64,000 nucleotides of DNA from an uncultured beta proteobacterium (GTDB lineage: Bacteria > Pseudomonadota > Gammaproteobacteria > Burkholderiales > SG8-41): assembly GCA_903905655.1 (NCBI GenBank), contig CAIVHG010000015.1:46760-110759 (forward strand), given 5' to 3'. Below the pieces are notes generated by a model. The model was given only the letters and a program-made list of their open reading frames with translations, ran no database searches and was not told the DNA's origin. Of this stretch, positions 1 through 8,153 are shown one piece after another (within the stretch, counting starts at the first letter, position 1; every line of letters starts with the position of its first letter). Position numbers and translations under genes: made by a program.

Positions 1-148
1 GCTGGCCGCGCTTTTTACGCGGCTGGATCTGGTCACACGCGAAGAATTCGACGTGCAGAGTGCGGTACTCGCCCGCACCCGCGAGAAGCTGACCCGGCTC
101 GAGGCGCGCCTCGCGGAACTCGAGCAGGCCGGCCGCGAGCAGCGCTGA
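1..148 (+). CDS. ubiK: UbiK/BMFP-family accessory factor, 3' end only
   Basis: Partial gene whose start lies before the window; it is read in frame 2 and stops with TGA at 146-148. The visible 48 residues include [18 protein letters not shown], which is characteristic of the BMFP (YqiC/UbiK) family, followed by a Glu/Arg/Leu-rich tail that would form the C-terminal coiled coil. Family knowledge: UbiK helps aerobic ubiquinone biosynthesis by binding UbiJ and membrane lipids. Its position just before yifB is common in Proteobacteria. It is too short for the ORF track. Confidence 0.8.
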   Translation, partial: LAALFTRLDLVTREEFDVQSAVLARTREKLTRLEARLAELEQAGREQR

Positions 149-256
149 GGCGAGCGCATACCCGCCGGCAATCGGCGGTTTCCAAAATCGGGGATGTCCG
201 CGCATTGCAGACGTGGCGCGTTAGATACTGATTGCGATCCCGGATGCGGTGCTTCG

Positions 257-1768
257 ATGTCCCTCGCTGTCCTCTACAGCCGTTCGCTTGCCGGCATGGA
301 TGCGCCGCTGGTGACGGTTGAAACCCATTTAGCCAATGGACTGCCGGGCTTTACCATCGTCGGGTTGCCCGAAGCGGAGGTCAAGGAAGCGAAGGACAGG
401 GTGCGTGCCGCCCTGCAAAATGCGCGCTTTGAATTTCCGGCGCGGCGCATCACCGTCAATCTTGCTCCTGCCGACCTGCCTAAAGAGAGCGGGCGTTTCG
501 ATCTGCCGATCGCGCTCGGCATTCTGGCGGCATCCGGACAGATTCCCGCTGAGCACTTAGGTGAATATGAATTCGCTGGCGAGCTTGCGCTGAACGGCGC
601 ACTGCGGCCGGTGCGCGGTGCGCTGGCCATGATGTGCGGCGTGCGCCGCGCTGGCCGTACCTTCGTCCTGCCCCTGGAAAACGGACCCGAAGCCGCTTTG
701 GTGGAAGGCGCGCGCGTGCATGCGGCGCATAGCCTGCTCGATGTGTGTGCGCATTTCGCCGGCGGCGATCCGCTGATCCGGTGCACCGCTCCTGCGATCG
801 ATGCACGCGAAGCGTCAGCTGATCTGAGCGACATCAGGGGCCAGGCGCAGGCCAAGCGCGCGCTCGAGATTGCGGCTGCAGGCGGGCACAGCCTGCTGAT
901 GGTGGGGCCGCCCGGCAGCGGAAAGACCATGCTCGCCCAGCGCCTGCCGGGCATCCTGCCCGCGATGAGCGAACGGGAGGCGCTGGCGTCAGCGGCGGTC
1001 CAGTCGCTGGGCAGCGCAGGGTTCGAGGTGCGCAATTGGCGCCGGCGACCGTTCCGGGCGCCCCACCACACGGCTTCCGCCGTGGCGCTGGTGGGCGGAG
1101 GCAGCAACCCGCGGCCGGGAGAGATCTCGATGGCGATGCATGGCGTGCTGTTCCTGGATGAACTGACCGAATACGATCGCAAGGTACTCGAAGTGCTGCG
1201 CGAGCCGCTCGAATCAGGACGCATTCACGTATCGCGCGCTGCGCGCCAGGCGGAATTTCCCGCAGAGTTTCAGCTCGTGGCGGCAATGAATCCCTGCCGC
1301 TGCGGCTTTCTCGGGCATTACAGCGGGCGCTGTCGTTGCACGCCGGACCAGGTCCTGAGCTACCGCAGAAAAATTTCGGGCCCGCTCCTGGATCGCATTG
1401 ACATTCAAATCGAGGTCCCCGCGGTTCCTGCCGATGAACTTGCGCGCTCGAACGCGGGCGTGGCGAGCGCCGTGGTCCGCGAACGCGTGGAGCGGGCGCG
1501 CGCTGCCATGACTACGCGTCAGGGCAGGGAGAACGCGCGGCTCGCGGTCGCCGAGATCGCGATGTATTGCGCGCCGGACGAGGATGGCGCGAGCTTGCTC
1601 AAACGGGCGATTGCCAGACTCGGGCTTTCGGCACGCGGCTATCACCGCATCCTGAAGGTCGCGCGTACGATTGCTGATCTAGACGGAAATGGGGCGCGCG
1701 CTGTTTCCGCAGCGCATGTCGCCGAGGCGATTCAGTATCGCAGGCTCGAGTGTGCATCAGTCGCATAA
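257..1768 (+). CDS. yifB: YifB family Mg-chelatase-like AAA+ ATPase (ComM-type)
   Basis: A 503-residue AAA+ ATPase of the YifB/ComM family, which in other species acts as a helicase promoting branch migration during natural transformation. The ATG at 257 (MSLAVLYSR) is preferred over the ORF-track start at 194 because family members begin at this motif. The order is an N-terminal ChlI-like domain (about 1-190), Walker A GPPGSGKT (about 217-224), Walker B GVLFLDE (about 296), a Cys-rich NPCRCG...CRC stretch and a C-terminal helical lid. Length is normal. It is not flagellar and marks the left border of the motility locus. Whether this strain is competent cannot be told from here. Confidence 0.9.
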   Translation: MSLAVLYSRSLAGMDAPLVTVETHLANGLPGFTIVGLPEAEVKEAKDRVRAALQNARFEFPARRITVNLAPADLPKESGRFDLPIALGILAASGQIPAEHLGEYEFAGELALNGALRPVRGALAMMCGVRRAGRTFVLPLENGPEAALVEGARVHAAHSLLDVCAHFAGGDPLIRCTAPAIDAREASADLSDIRGQAQAKRALEIAAAGGHSLLMVGPPGSGKTMLAQRLPGILPAMSEREALASAAVQSLGSAGFEVRNWRRRPFRAPHHTASAVALVGGGSNPRPGEISMAMHGVLFLDELTEYDRKVLEVLREPLESGRIHVSRAARQAEFPAEFQLVAAMNPCRCGFLGHYSGRCRCTPDQVLSYRRKISGPLLDRIDIQIEVPAVPADELARSNAGVASAVVRERVERARAAMTTRQGRENARLAVAEIAMYCAPDEDGASLLKRAIARLGLSARGYHRILKVARTIADLDGNGARAVSAAHVAEAIQYRRLECASVA

Positions 1769-1788
1769 ACGATTAATCGAGCGAGCAC

Positions 1789-2712
1789 TTAGGCAGCGTG
1801 TACGCGTTCGAGCAACGCGTCGTATTGGAATTGCGAAATATTCAACGTCGCGAGTGCGAGCGCTCCAGCGCAGTTCCATTCTATGCACGGAGCGCCGGTG
1901 GTGCTCTGCACGTATATTTGCTCTGCGACGAGCCCGATCGCGATCATCACGCGGCTGGACTGAGGCAGCGTGCCGTCGCCCGGTTTGAGTTTTGCGTGGT
2001 CATGGTGCCACAGGATCGCCAGGCAAAGGTCATCGTGTAACAGCCAGCTGCGCGCGAGCGCGTAACCGATCCGGGCGTGATTCAGCGAGTATTGCTTGTC
2101 CTCGATCGCGGTCAGCGGGCGCCCGAGATCGGGCAAGGCGCTGCTGTAAACTTTTCCGTAATTGCGGAACTTGGAGGCCATGAGCGGGATGCCGCAATCG
2201 CGAAACAGCCCCAGCGTGTACGCTTCATCGCGGCCCACTCCGCCGACCTGCACTGCGAGCTGAGCAGAAATCGCCGCCACGTTCGAAGAGCTTTCCCAGA
2301 AATTTTCCATGATCGCGCTGGCACCGACCGTAAACACCTGACGCAGCAGCAGACCTGTCACGAGGTTCGAAACCGTGCGCAAGCCGAGCATGGCAAGCGC
2401 CTGCGATACCGAGGCGGCTTTGGTGTGCAAACCATAGAATGCCGAGTTGACCGTCTTCAGCATGGCAGCAGCGAGGCCTACGTCGCGCGCGATCAGCGCG
2501 CCGATCTTCGCATAATCGGGTTCTTCATCGCGCATGCGGCGCAGCAGTTGCGTCAGCGTTGTGGGGCAGGGAGGAATTCCGATGTCTTTGACGATCTGTT
2601 CGGCTTGTTTGTCGAGCGTTGCAAGGTGTTCCATCGATCGGGTTCCCGGAGCTGCGGCCTGCAGTGCGTCACGGATTGCGGCGGACTCCAACCGTATCGG
2701 CAGCCGTGCCAT
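1789..2712 (-). CDS. HDOD domain protein
   Basis: A 307-residue protein with an HDOD domain over about residues 35-235 (IGIPPCPTTLTQLL; later ALAMLGLRTVSNLV). HDOD domains resemble degenerate HD phosphohydrolases and usually act in signalling as scaffolds; catalysis is not expected. No second output or receiver domain is seen. It is transcribed divergently from flhDC and shares the 254-nt upstream region with it, so a role in motility control is plausible but inferred. The true start may instead be the internal Met27 (MEHLATLDKQ), because the first 26 residues look poorly conserved. It converges with yifB with no clear terminator in the 20-nt gap. Confidence 0.75.
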   Translation of the reverse strand: MARLPIRLESAAIRDALQAAAPGTRSMEHLATLDKQAEQIVKDIGIPPCPTTLTQLLRRMRDEEPDYAKIGALIARDVGLAAAMLKTVNSAFYGLHTKAASVSQALAMLGLRTVSNLVTGLLLRQVFTVGASAIMENFWESSSNVAAISAQLAVQVGGVGRDEAYTLGLFRDCGIPLMASKFRNYGKVYSSALPDLGRPLTAIEDKQYSLNHARIGYALARSWLLHDDLCLAILWHHDHAKLKPGDGTLPQSSRVMIAIGLVAEQIYVQSTTGAPCIEWNCAGALALATLNISQFQYDALLERVHAA

Positions 2713-2966
2713 CGACCTTTAAGGGCGTGCGATCATAGCTACAGTCGGAATACTTGCTAGGACCTTTAGGAAGGACGCCCAAGATTCAGATAAGCAACAC
2801 AAATTATCGGTATACCGGTAACTATGTAGGATGTAAGACTACATGAGAAAACGTGAAATCCTACACAGTATTCATGGGTACACGCCTCTTAATGCACAGC
2901 CTGTGGATATCCATAATGTGCCCGTAAGCTGATCGCGTGACTATAAAACCATAACAGGGAGAAAAA
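2713..2966. other. Shared upstream region of the HDOD gene and flhDC
   Basis: AT-richer than its surroundings. It contains an 18-bp near-palindrome (2804-2821), an 8-bp inverted repeat (2825-2832 with 2858-2865) and a near-palindrome CACAGCCTGTG close to flhD. No convincing CRP site (TGTGA-N6-TCACA) and no FlhDC-type box was found. This is where environmental control of the flagellar master regulator should act. Confidence 0.6.
2804..2821. promoter_or_regulatory. 18-bp near-perfect palindrome, candidate operator upstream of flhDC
   Basis: TTATCGGTATACCGGTAA is palindromic at 16 of 18 positions around a perfect CGGTATACCG core. It lies 145 nt upstream of the flhD ATG and about 90 nt from the divergent HDOD gene. 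Size and symmetry fit a dimeric regulator, for example a LuxR-type protein, but the regulator is unknown. Two adjacent 8-mers (TGTAGGAT and ATCCTACA, 33 nt apart start to start) form a separate inverted repeat just downstream. Confidence 0.45.
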
Positions 2967-3284
2967 ATGAAGAACGCACAGTTACTGGATGAGATTCGCG
3001 AAACCAACATGAGCTATCTGCTGCTCGCGCAGCACCTGATTGGCTCGGATCGCACGGCCGCCATGTTCCGGCTCGGCGTGCGGGCTGAGGTCGCCGATAT
3101 CATCGAGCAACTCTCGCCAGCCCAGATCATGAAGATGGCGGCTTCCAACATGCTGCTGTGCCGGATGCGTTTCGATGACCAGCTGATCGTCGGCTTGCTC
3201 AGCGACCATAGCGCTGCCAAGCCCATGATGCAGTCGCATGCGGCGGTACTGATGGCGGGACAATCTCCAGCCGGTCTTTCCTGA
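2967..3284 (+). CDS. flhD: Flagellar transcriptional activator subunit FlhD
   Basis: A 105-residue FlhD, the class 1 master regulator subunit that forms FlhD4C2 with FlhC and activates class 2 flagellar promoters with sigma-70. The family motif LLLAQHLI...DRTAAMFRLG is present, and length is close to the usual 105-120 aa. A purine-rich RBS (AGGGAGAAAAA) precedes the ATG. It is followed 26 nt later by flhC. Confidence 0.95.
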   Translation: MKNAQLLDEIRETNMSYLLLAQHLIGSDRTAAMFRLGVRAEVADIIEQLSPAQIMKMAASNMLLCRMRFDDQLIVGLLSDHSAAKPMMQSHAAVLMAGQSPAGLS

Positions 3285-3310
3285 GTCCTGCTCATCATCC
3301 GGAGGTTGCC

Positions 3311-3910
3311 ATGCGCAACAAGAGCGTCATCACCGAAGCGCACCAGATCACCCTCGCAATCGAACTGGTGCAGCTCGGTGCGCGTCTGCCGGTGCTGGAA
3401 GCTGAAACGAGCGTCAGCCGCGAGCGCCTGCTGAAACTCTACAAGGAAGTGAAAGGCAAATCCCCGCCCAAGGGCATGCTGCCATTTTCGACCGACTGGT
3501 TCATGAACTGGCAGCCGAACATACACGCATCGCTGTTTCTCGATATCTACCGCTACCTCGAGGAAAATGCCGGGGCGAGCGCCATCGAAGCGATCGTCAA
3601 GGCCTATCGACTGTACATCGAGCACCTCGAGGTGAACGGCCTGGAATGCGTGCTGAGCTTTACCCGCGCCTGGAGTCTGGTGCGCTTCGTGAAGGCCAAG
3701 ATGCTGACGACGGTTTCATGCACGCAATGCCGGGGCCATTTCATCGTGCACGCCCTGGATCTGCATCGCGGGTATGTCTGCGGCCTGTGCCATGTGCCGT
3801 CGCGTGCCGGCAAGACGCGCCAGGCAGCGCTGGCGGTGCAGTCGGCGCGCGAACTGCTGCCCAGGACGCCTGCCCCGGCGCGCGCGCCCGTCGTCGCCAC
3901 GGTCGACTGA
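3311..3910 (+). CDS. flhC: Flagellar transcriptional activator subunit FlhC
   Basis: A 199-residue FlhC, the DNA-contacting partner of FlhD. The four zinc ligands sit at C137, C140, C157 and C160 (CTQC and CGLC), the same numbering as in E. coli FlhC. The RBS GGAGG lies 5 nt upstream of the ATG. The Ala/Arg-rich tail after residue 165 is typical of betaproteobacterial members. A weak hairpin at 3936-3953 may end the flhDC transcript before motA. Confidence 0.95.
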   Translation: MRNKSVITEAHQITLAIELVQLGARLPVLEAETSVSRERLLKLYKEVKGKSPPKGMLPFSTDWFMNWQPNIHASLFLDIYRYLEENAGASAIEAIVKAYRLYIEHLEVNGLECVLSFTRAWSLVRFVKAKMLTTVSCTQCRGHFIVHALDLHRGYVCGLCHVPSRAGKTRQAALAVQSARELLPRTPAPARAPVVATVD

Positions 3911-3935
3911 TCGCCGGCGCACCGACTACGAAACA

Positions 3936-3960
3936 AGGGGGCTTTCGCCTCCTGTTTGCC
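3936..3960 (+). terminator. Weak intrinsic terminator after flhC
   Basis: AGGGGGC and GCCTCCT form a 7-bp stem with one G-U pair and a TTTC loop, followed by only a short T-rich tract (GTTTGCC). It sits 26 nt after the flhC stop. It would separate class 1 flhDC from a class 3 motAB transcript that begins at the sigma-28-like promoter downstream. Confidence 0.35.
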
Positions 3961-3984
3961 AAAATGCGGGCGGTCGCCCGCTGC

Positions 3985-4012
3985 TAATCTGATCTTGCAT
4001 TCCTGCCGGCAG
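3985..4012 (+). promoter_or_regulatory. Candidate sigma-28 (FliA) promoter of motAB
   Basis: TAAT, 16 nt, GCCGGCAG. The spacing is identical to the candidate FliA promoters of cheY, fliC and flgM in this window, and GCCG is kept. The -35 and the end of the -10 deviate. It lies 63 nt upstream of the motA start, and motAB is class 3 in E. coli. Confidence 0.35.
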
Positions 4013-4075
4013 TAATGTGCCGGCATGGGCTGAGTCCGCGCGGCACCTGCCGCGGCGCTACTCCGAGGGGGAGCT

Positions 4076-4930
4076 TTGCTGGTCATAGTCGGATATCTGG
4101 TAGTCGTCGCATCCGTGTTCGGCGGTTTCGCGCTGGCCGGGGGGCACATGGCGGCATTGCTGCAGCCGGTCGAGCTGCTGATGATCGGCGGCGCCGGCGC
4201 CGGCGCGCTCTTAGTCGGCAACACCGGCAAGGCATTGCACGCCATCGTCAGGACGCTGCCTTCGGTGCTCAAGGGCTCGAGCTATGCCAAAGCGGTATTC
4301 ATGGAGCTGATGGCGCTGCTCTACGACATCCTGGTCAAGGTGCGCAAGGAAGGGCTGATGACGATCGAGGACGACGTCGAGAATCCGGCCCAGAGTCCGC
4401 TGTTCGCGCATTATCCCTTGGTGCTCGCCGATTCACACATGCTGGAGTTCGTCACCGATTACCTGCGTCTCATGGTCGGCGGAAACCTCAACGCTTTCGA
4501 AATTGAAAATCTGATGGACAACGAAATCGAAACCCACCATCAGGAGGGTCAGGTGCCGATCCAGAGCATCGCCAAGATTGGCGATGCCATGCCTGCGTTC
4601 GGCATCGTTGCGGCGGTAATGGGCGTGGTGCACACGATGTCATCAGTGGGGCTGCCCCCGGCCGAGTTGGGAATTCTGATCGCACACGCGCTGGTCGGCA
4701 CCTTCCTCGGCATCCTCATCTCCTATGGCTTCGTCTCGCCGCTCGCGGCACGGCTCGAACAAAGGCTGGGCGAGTCGGGCAAGATGTTCGAGTGCATCAA
4801 GGTCACGCTGCTCGCGAGCCTCAATGGTTACTCGCCGGCGTTGGCGGTGGAATTCGGCCGCAAGGTTCTCTACACAACCGAGCGCCCCACCTTCCAGGAG
4901 CTCGAGCAGCATGTCAAGAAGAAGGCATGA
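4076..4930 (+). CDS. motA: Flagellar motor stator protein MotA
   Basis: A 284-residue stator subunit, full length. MotA forms the proton channel with MotB and its cytoplasmic loop contacts FliG. Residues matching E. coli are visible: R90 and E98 in the loop, and P173 and P222 at the channel. Four hydrophobic segments are present (about 1-20, 30-48, 170-190, 198-220). The start is TTG, supported by the GAGGGGGA RBS immediately upstream and by normal family length; no better ATG exists. Confidence 0.93.
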   Translation: MLVIVGYLVVVASVFGGFALAGGHMAALLQPVELLMIGGAGAGALLVGNTGKALHAIVRTLPSVLKGSSYAKAVFMELMALLYDILVKVRKEGLMTIEDDVENPAQSPLFAHYPLVLADSHMLEFVTDYLRLMVGGNLNAFEIENLMDNEIETHHQEGQVPIQSIAKIGDAMPAFGIVAAVMGVVHTMSSVGLPPAELGILIAHALVGTFLGILISYGFVSPLAARLEQRLGESGKMFECIKVTLLASLNGYSPALAVEFGRKVLYTTERPTFQELEQHVKKKA

Positions 4931-4966
4931 GCGCGCTGCTCCAGGGCATAACAGCGAACTGCGGCC

Positions 4967-5893
4967 ATGACTGACGAAAGCCAGCGCCCGATCGTCATCA
5001 AGCGCAAGAAGGCCAGCGGCCACGGCCATCATGGAGGCGCCTGGAAAATCGCCTATGCGGATTTCGTAACCGCGATGATGGCGTTCTTCCTCCTGATGTG
5101 GCTGCTCGGTTCAACCACCAAGGGGCAACTGCAGGGCATCGCCGAGTATTTCCAGACCCCGCTCGCGGTTGCGTTCGGCAGTGGCGAGAGCTCGTCTGCA
5201 AGCTCCAACCCGATCAATGGCGGGGGTTCAGACCTGACACGCAGCGATCAACAGGTGAAGCGCGGCGCGCTTCCCGACCAAAGGCGGTTGGTTAGCGTCA
5301 AGGCTGCTCAAGATATGCTGATGCGGCAGGAGATGGAAAAGCTGAAGGCTCTCAAACAGCGCGTCGAGGACGTGATCGATGCCAACGCGCTGCTGCGCCA
5401 GTACCGCAATCAGCTGCTGATCGATATCACGAGCGAGGGGCTGCGCATTCAGATCGTGGACGAACAGAACCGCCCGATGTTCGATCTGGGGAGCGCGCAG
5501 CTGAAGCCGTATGCGCGCGAAATCCTGCTGGCTTTGAGCAAGCCGTTCAACGAAGTGGAAAACAAATTGAGCCTCACCGGACATACCGACGCCAAACCCT
5601 TTCCCGCGGGTGAGCACGGCTACAGCAACTGGGAGTTGTCGGTCGATCGCGCCAATGCATCGCGACGCGTGCTGGTCGCGGGCGGCATCGCTGACGGCAA
5701 GATTAAGCGCGTCGTGGGCATGGCCTCGGCGGTGCTGTTCGACGGCAAGAATCCCTACAACCCGATTAACCGCCGCATTGCCATCATCGTGCTCAACAAA
5801 CAGGCCGACGAGGCCCTCAATCGCGTGAGCGGTGCGCTTGCGGTTGGAGACGAGGGCGTCTCTAAGGAGGCACTCGATGCCGAGGCGCACTAG
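4967..5893 (+). CDS. motB: Flagellar motor stator protein MotB
   Basis: A 308-residue stator subunit that anchors MotA to peptidoglycan. The single N-terminal membrane segment (about 30-50) carries the proton-accepting D32 in YADFVTAMMAFFLLMW. The OmpA-like peptidoglycan-binding domain covers about residues 145-270 (LTGHTDAKPF...NWELSVDRANASRRVL). The 36-nt gap after motA has only a weak RBS, so translation may partly depend on motA. Confidence 0.95.
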   Translation: MTDESQRPIVIKRKKASGHGHHGGAWKIAYADFVTAMMAFFLLMWLLGSTTKGQLQGIAEYFQTPLAVAFGSGESSSASSNPINGGGSDLTRSDQQVKRGALPDQRRLVSVKAAQDMLMRQEMEKLKALKQRVEDVIDANALLRQYRNQLLIDITSEGLRIQIVDEQNRPMFDLGSAQLKPYAREILLALSKPFNEVENKLSLTGHTDAKPFPAGEHGYSNWELSVDRANASRRVLVAGGIADGKIKRVVGMASAVLFDGKNPYNPINRRIAIIVLNKQADEALNRVSGALAVGDEGVSKEALDAEAH

Positions 5894-5908
5894 CGAGCGG
5901 CGCTTCAA

Positions 5909-6856
5909 ATGGCGCGGGAGCCCGGCGTGCCTGATTCGCGTGCGGCGCAGGGGAGGGCCATGGTATCGCGGTTGATTGAGGATTGGGTCGAGATGCTAAG
6001 CAGCGCTGAGCTGCCTGTGCTCGCGCGCACGATCGCGGAACTCGACGTGTTGCGCGCCGATGTCGAGCGCGTCACCACGGCACACGTTGTGGACATCGTG
6101 ATGCGCGATCCACTGATGACGGTAAAGGTATTGCAGTATCTGCAGCAGCACCGCAGCCGTCGCCGCAGTGCCGACATCACCACCATCGCGCACGCCCTGA
6201 TGATGCTCGGCCTGGCGCCGTTCTTTGCTCATTTCGGCAAGCCGCTTGCGCTGGAGGCGCGTTTGGATGCGGCCCCCTACGCGCTGCACGGCGCGCTCAG
6301 GGTGATGAGCCGTGCGCGTCACGCCGCGCTCTACGCCCACGACTGGGCCCAGTACCGGCGCGACATCGATCCCGAAGAGGTGATGGTCGCCGCGCTGCTG
6401 CACGACCTGTCGGAAATGCTGCTGTGGTGCTTTGCGCCCGAACTCGCGCTGGAGATCGGCGACCGGCAGCGGCGCGACCGTGCGCTGCGCAGCGAAGCCG
6501 CTCAACTCGAGGTGATCGGCTTTAGGCTGATCGATCTACAGCTCGCGCTGGTGCAGGCATGGCAACTGCCGCAGCTGCTTGCTGTGCTGATGGACGAGCA
6601 TCACACGCACAATGCGCGGGTGCTCAATGTTGCGCACGCGGCAGCGCTGGCCCGCCATTCCGCGCATGGCTGGGACAATCTTGCCCTGCCGCACGACTAC
6701 GCGCAGATCGGGCGGCTGCTCGGCTTGTCGCAGGAACACGCCGAGCAGCGCGCACTCACGGTAGCGTTTGAGGCGTCCGGCGAACGGGACTGGTACGGGG
6801 TTGCGTTGCCGACTCCCCCCTATCCAGACGCGCTGCAGGGACGCACCGCTGGCTGA
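5909..6856 (+). CDS. HDOD domain protein downstream of motB
   Basis: A 315-residue protein with an HDOD domain spanning roughly residues 30-225: LPVLARTIAEL, DPLMTVKVLQYL, LMMLGLAPFFAHF and an HD-like ALLHDLSEMLLWCF. It starts 15 nt after motB and is probably cotranscribed with the stator genes. No REC, GGDEF or EAL domain is attached. It is the second HDOD protein within 7 kb, and the two share only the fold. An internal Met18 could be the true start. Function is unknown; a signalling scaffold is the usual family role. Confidence 0.75.
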   Translation: MAREPGVPDSRAAQGRAMVSRLIEDWVEMLSSAELPVLARTIAELDVLRADVERVTTAHVVDIVMRDPLMTVKVLQYLQQHRSRRRSADITTIAHALMMLGLAPFFAHFGKPLALEARLDAAPYALHGALRVMSRARHAALYAHDWAQYRRDIDPEEVMVAALLHDLSEMLLWCFAPELALEIGDRQRRDRALRSEAAQLEVIGFRLIDLQLALVQAWQLPQLLAVLMDEHHTHNARVLNVAHAAALARHSAHGWDNLALPHDYAQIGRLLGLSQEHAEQRALTVAFEASGERDWYGVALPTPPYPDALQGRTAG

Positions 6857-6926
6857 CCTAGCAACCTCTGATCAAGCCCCGCAATCCGTATCGGACCAAA
6901 TCAGGGGTTCTCTTACTCCATTGCAT

Positions 6927-6987
6927 GAATAGCACGCGTAATGAAGGCTTGTTTGGGCGATGCGCGCGCCCGCAAGGGCCGGATACT
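6927..6987 (+). promoter_or_regulatory. Candidate FlhDC box plus -10 of the flhB operon
   Basis: GAATAGCA, 12 nt, GCTTGTTT, 27 nt, GATACT. Half 1 fits AAATAGCG well and half 2 poorly. The call rests mostly on the spacing, which matches the other candidate class 2 promoters exactly. The -10 lies 26 nt before the flhB ATG. Confidence 0.35.
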
Positions 6988-7013
6988 TTCAGCTGTACAC
7001 GAAAGCATAGTCC

Positions 7014-8150
7014 ATGGCCGACGACAATCACGCTGAACGCACTGAACCCGCATCGCCGAAGCGCCTCGAGCAGGCGCGCGAGGAGGGGCGCGTCGCGCGA
7101 TCGCACGAGCTGTCCACGTTCGCGATGCTGATGGCCGGGGGCGGTGGACTGTGGCTGCTCGGCAGCAGCGTCATTGGCCGCCTGCGCCTGTTACTGCACG
7201 ACGGCCTCACACTGGATGCGCGCGCCGCCTTCGATCCCGCGCAGATGCTGGTGCGCCTCAACGATCAATTCTGCGCGGCGCTGTGGGCGCTGGCGCCGCT
7301 CCTCATCCTCTGGTTCCTGGTCGCGCTTGCCGCGCCGCAGGCACTGAGCGGGTGGACATTTTCATTGAAGAGCCTGCGCGTGGATTTCCAGCGCGTGGAT
7401 CCGCTCGCCGGCATCGGGCGCCTGATGTCGTGGCACGGCGCGGGCGAGCTCGTGAAGGCGCTCGCCAAGGTGGGATTGGTGGCGAGCTGCGCGGCGCTCG
7501 TGATGTGGCATTACCGCGACAGCCTGCAGAAGCTTGCGCTGTTGCCGCTCGAAACCGGCATCGCCGAGACGGCGCGCATCGTCGCCATGAGCTTCCTGAC
7601 GATGGCGGGCACGCTCGCGATTGTGGTCGGCGCCGACCTGCCGTTTCAGCTGTGGCGGCATGCCGACTCTCTCAAGATGACGCGCGAGGAAGTGCGGCAG
7701 GAAATGAAGGAGAGCGAAGGCGATCCACAGATCAAGGCGGCAATCCGCAGCCAGCAGCGCGCGCTGGCGCGCGGCCGCATGATGGAAGAAGTTCCCAAGG
7801 CGAGCGTAATCGTCGTCAACCCGACGCACTATGCGGTCGCGCTGCGCTATGAAGGCACCGGCATGAGCGCACCGCGCGTGGTCGCCAAAGGCGCCAATCT
7901 GGTCGCGGCGGCAATACGCCGGCTTGGTGAGGAACATCGCGTGCCAGTGCTGGAAGCGCCGCCGCTGGCGCGCGCGCTCTACCGGCACGTGGACATCGGC
8001 GCTGAAATCCCCGCCCAGTTCTACACCGCGGTCGCAGAGGTATTGGCCTACGTCTTCCAATTGCACCGCTACCGCGAACACGGCGGCGCCCAGCCGCCGC
8101 GGCTGGGTGCGCTCGATGTTCCGGACGATCTGCATCACGAAAGAGAGTAA
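7014..8150 (+). CDS. flhB: Flagellar export gate protein FlhB
   Basis: A 378-residue component of the type III export gate that switches substrate from rod/hook to filament after autocleavage. The cleavage motif NPTH is at residues 269-272, as in E. coli. Four hydrophobic segments lie in the N-terminal 230 residues, followed by the charged linker (EVRQEMKESEGDP) and the FlhB_C domain. It is the first gene of flhBAFG-fliA and lies 3 nt before flhA. Confidence 0.96.
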   Translation: MADDNHAERTEPASPKRLEQAREEGRVARSHELSTFAMLMAGGGGLWLLGSSVIGRLRLLLHDGLTLDARAAFDPAQMLVRLNDQFCAALWALAPLLILWFLVALAAPQALSGWTFSLKSLRVDFQRVDPLAGIGRLMSWHGAGELVKALAKVGLVASCAALVMWHYRDSLQKLALLPLETGIAETARIVAMSFLTMAGTLAIVVGADLPFQLWRHADSLKMTREEVRQEMKESEGDPQIKAAIRSQQRALARGRMMEEVPKASVIVVNPTHYAVALRYEGTGMSAPRVVAKGANLVAAAIRRLGEEHRVPVLEAPPLARALYRHVDIGAEIPAQFYTAVAEVLAYVFQLHRYREHGGAQPPRLGALDVPDDLHHERE

Positions 8151-8153
8151 GCG

